Source: DASCNA01 sp036011305 (GTDB taxonomy: Bacteria > Verrucomicrobiota > Lentisphaeria > Victivallales > GWF2-38-69). From it: DNA of 64,000 nucleotides. Every line of letters begins with the position of its first letter. Within the stretch, counting starts at the first letter, position 1. The stretch spans positions 1 through 64,000 of the forward strand of contig DASCNA010000176.1 of the NCBI GenBank assembly GCA_036011305.1, written 5' to 3'. Position numbers and translations under genes: made by a program. The notes under the pieces are model-generated. The model was not told the DNA's origin. It saw only the letters and a list, made by a program, of their open reading frames with translations, and ran no database searches. Below, piece after piece: positions 62,894-64,000 of the stretch.

Positions 62894-64000
62894 ATGACAA
62901 ATACAAATGTAAAAATTTCATTATTTCCACTAATAATGGCTGTGTCTCTAGCTGTATTAAATACAGCTTTAATCAGCCCGGCACTGCCAGCAATGAGAAC
63001 TTTTTATTCAATTTCCGTTAATCAGGCGCAGTTTATTATTCTTACTTTTATTGTCGGCTATTCTATTTCACAATTACTTTCAGGCTCTTTGGCAAATATT
63101 TATGGATATAGAACTTTTCTCATAACTTCAATAGCATTAGGAGTATTTGGAACAGCTATGTGTATACTATCATATTATACATATAGCTATAGTATAATGA
63201 TTATAGGTAGATTCATAAATGGCCTGGGAGTATCAGCTGGACTTGTCCTGGCTTTTGCAGTAATAAATCATTTCTTTAAAGGTAAAAAGGCGACTGTAAG
63301 TATCACTTATTGTCAAATTTCACTGGCATTAGTACCTGCTTTTTCTAATATGATTGGAGGATATTTGACATATCATTTTGGATTTATCTCATGTTTTTAT
63401 TTTCTATTTATATACAATACTCTTTCATGTATTCTATGTTTCAAACTTCATAAAAGCATTGATAAAGATAAAACAGGTTATTTCTCTATAACAACTATAG
63501 TTTCAGAGTTATCTTCAGCATTTAAAAATAAAAAAGTTGTTTCAAACTCTTTTCTATATGGCTTAAGCCTTTCGTTAATATATGGATGCATAATCACCCT
63601 TCCATTTATCGGTATTGACTACCTTAAGTTGAATGAAGAAATTTATGGAACGCTTTTTTTCTGTTCATATCTAGGATATTTTACCGGCTGTTTAATCATA
63701 ATTTTTACTCACCACAAAATAAAAGAACTAAATTTTATCATGATTGGAAATATAATTTCTATTGCAGGTGGAATTGTTCTATTTCTATCAATAATATCCG
63801 GGTACAACAGTGTTGCTTTAATATTTTCCTCAATATTCACTGTACTGCTTGGTGTACCATTTGTATTCGTAAGCACTATATCTCTTGGAATATCTTCTCA
63901 TCACAACAAAGCAAATGCGTCTTCCGTATTTAACTTTATCTATGCTGTATTTACTGTGTCCATCTTATTTATGCTGACATTTACGAAGGGAAGTTTACTT
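62894..64000 (+). CDS. MFS transporter, copy 2 (partial, runs off the window)
   Basis: A 369-codon frame open to the last base of the window. MTNTNVKISLFPLIMAVSLA begins a protein paralogous to the 59338 MFS transporter across its length: SPALPAMRTFYSISVNQAQF, GYSISQLLSGSLANIYGY, SSHHNKANASSVFNFIY. Same Bcr/CflA-like DHA1 type. Only the last one or two helices should be missing. It restores the third member of the duplicated module, with a nucleoside hydrolase and methyltransferase in between. Confidence 0.82.
   Translation, partial: MTNTNVKISLFPLIMAVSLAVLNTALISPALPAMRTFYSISVNQAQFIILTFIVGYSISQLLSGSLANIYGYRTFLITSIALGVFGTAMCILSYYTYSYSIMIIGRFINGLGVSAGLVLAFAVINHFFKGKKATVSITYCQISLALVPAFSNMIGGYLTYHFGFISCFYFLFIYNTLSCILCFKLHKSIDKDKTGYFSITTIVSELSSAFKNKKVVSNSFLYGLSLSLIYGCIITLPFIGIDYLKLNEEIYGTLFFCSYLGYFTGCLIIIFTHHKIKELNFIMIGNIISIAGGIVLFLSIISGYNSVALIFSSIFTVLLGVPFVFVSTISLGISSHHNKANASSVFNFIYAVFTVSILFMLTFTKGSLL

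Noticed and set aside
1..64000. tRNA, rRNA, CRISPR arrays, insertion sequences, prophage
   Set aside because: Intergenic regions read on both strands gave no cloverleaf, array of spaced repeats, transposase or phage gene.

Overview
The window is AT-rich (roughly two thirds A+T by eye) and comes from a diderm bacterium: it carries an LptE-like LPS-assembly lipoprotein, several lipobox proteins, a BamD-like TPR protein and a periplasmic-type adaptor. Fused pyrBI, a methyltransferase-type URO-D protein, AddAB-type repair genes, an EI-Ntr, secreted GH130 and CARDB proteins and a surface-repeat remnant together suggest a PVC-type (Lentisphaerota-like) or other little-studied diderm lineage. The phylum is inference; the window contains no rRNA or ribosomal protein gene.

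Layout. 1-3.7 kb: a small winged-helix gene with a duplicated upstream element, then a rhombosortase-like rhomboid protease beside a tandemly duplicated secreted protein. One copy carries a GlyGly-CTERM-like tail, and each copy is cut by an in-frame TAA. 4.1-9.5 kb: nitroreductase, URO-D-like methyltransferase, adenosine deaminase, a Kre9/CARDB secreted protein, Nudix, a lipoprotein and a small membrane protein. 9.5-20 kb, minus strand: a GluR0-like glutamate-receptor channel, a three-subunit molybdenum hydroxylase of the xanthine dehydrogenase type, an amino-acid permease fused to a PTS EIIA domain, a SpoIIE-type phosphatase sensor, a secreted protein and a nitrilase-family amidase. 20-32.7 kb: glyoxalase I, glycerol dehydrogenase, secreted GH130, HlyD-like adaptor, an HTH/PAS regulator, a signal-less sugar-binding protein, uxaBA, a TauE permease, an Fe-S protein and pyruvate kinase.

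32.8-43 kb, plus strand: AddB-like and AddA-like nuclease/helicase, gpsA, then TPR protein, lptE-like, ispF and a flavoprotein. 43-54 kb: patatin lipoprotein, a surface-repeat remnant, mutS, pyrC, pyrBI, a secreted deiminase, a NagB-like protein with changed active-site residues, and thiL. 54-64 kb: ptsP, a HAD phosphatase, a LysR regulator, then a duplicated module of [57-residue peptide - membrane protein - MFS transporter]. The second module copy has a frameshifted peptide gene, an internally deleted membrane-protein gene and an intact MFS gene running off the window, with a nucleoside hydrolase and a methyltransferase between them.

How it fits together. The nucleoside hydrolase, adenosine deaminase and molybdenum hydroxylase could form a purine-salvage/oxidation route; uxaBA serve hexuronate breakdown; GH130 fits mannan use; pyrC and pyrBI serve pyrimidine synthesis. 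EI-Ntr and the permease-EIIA fusion may be two ends of a regulatory PTS. The least described parts are the rhombosortase/substrate locus and the duplicated peptide-membrane protein-MFS module. I saw no tRNA, rRNA, CRISPR array, insertion sequence or phage gene.
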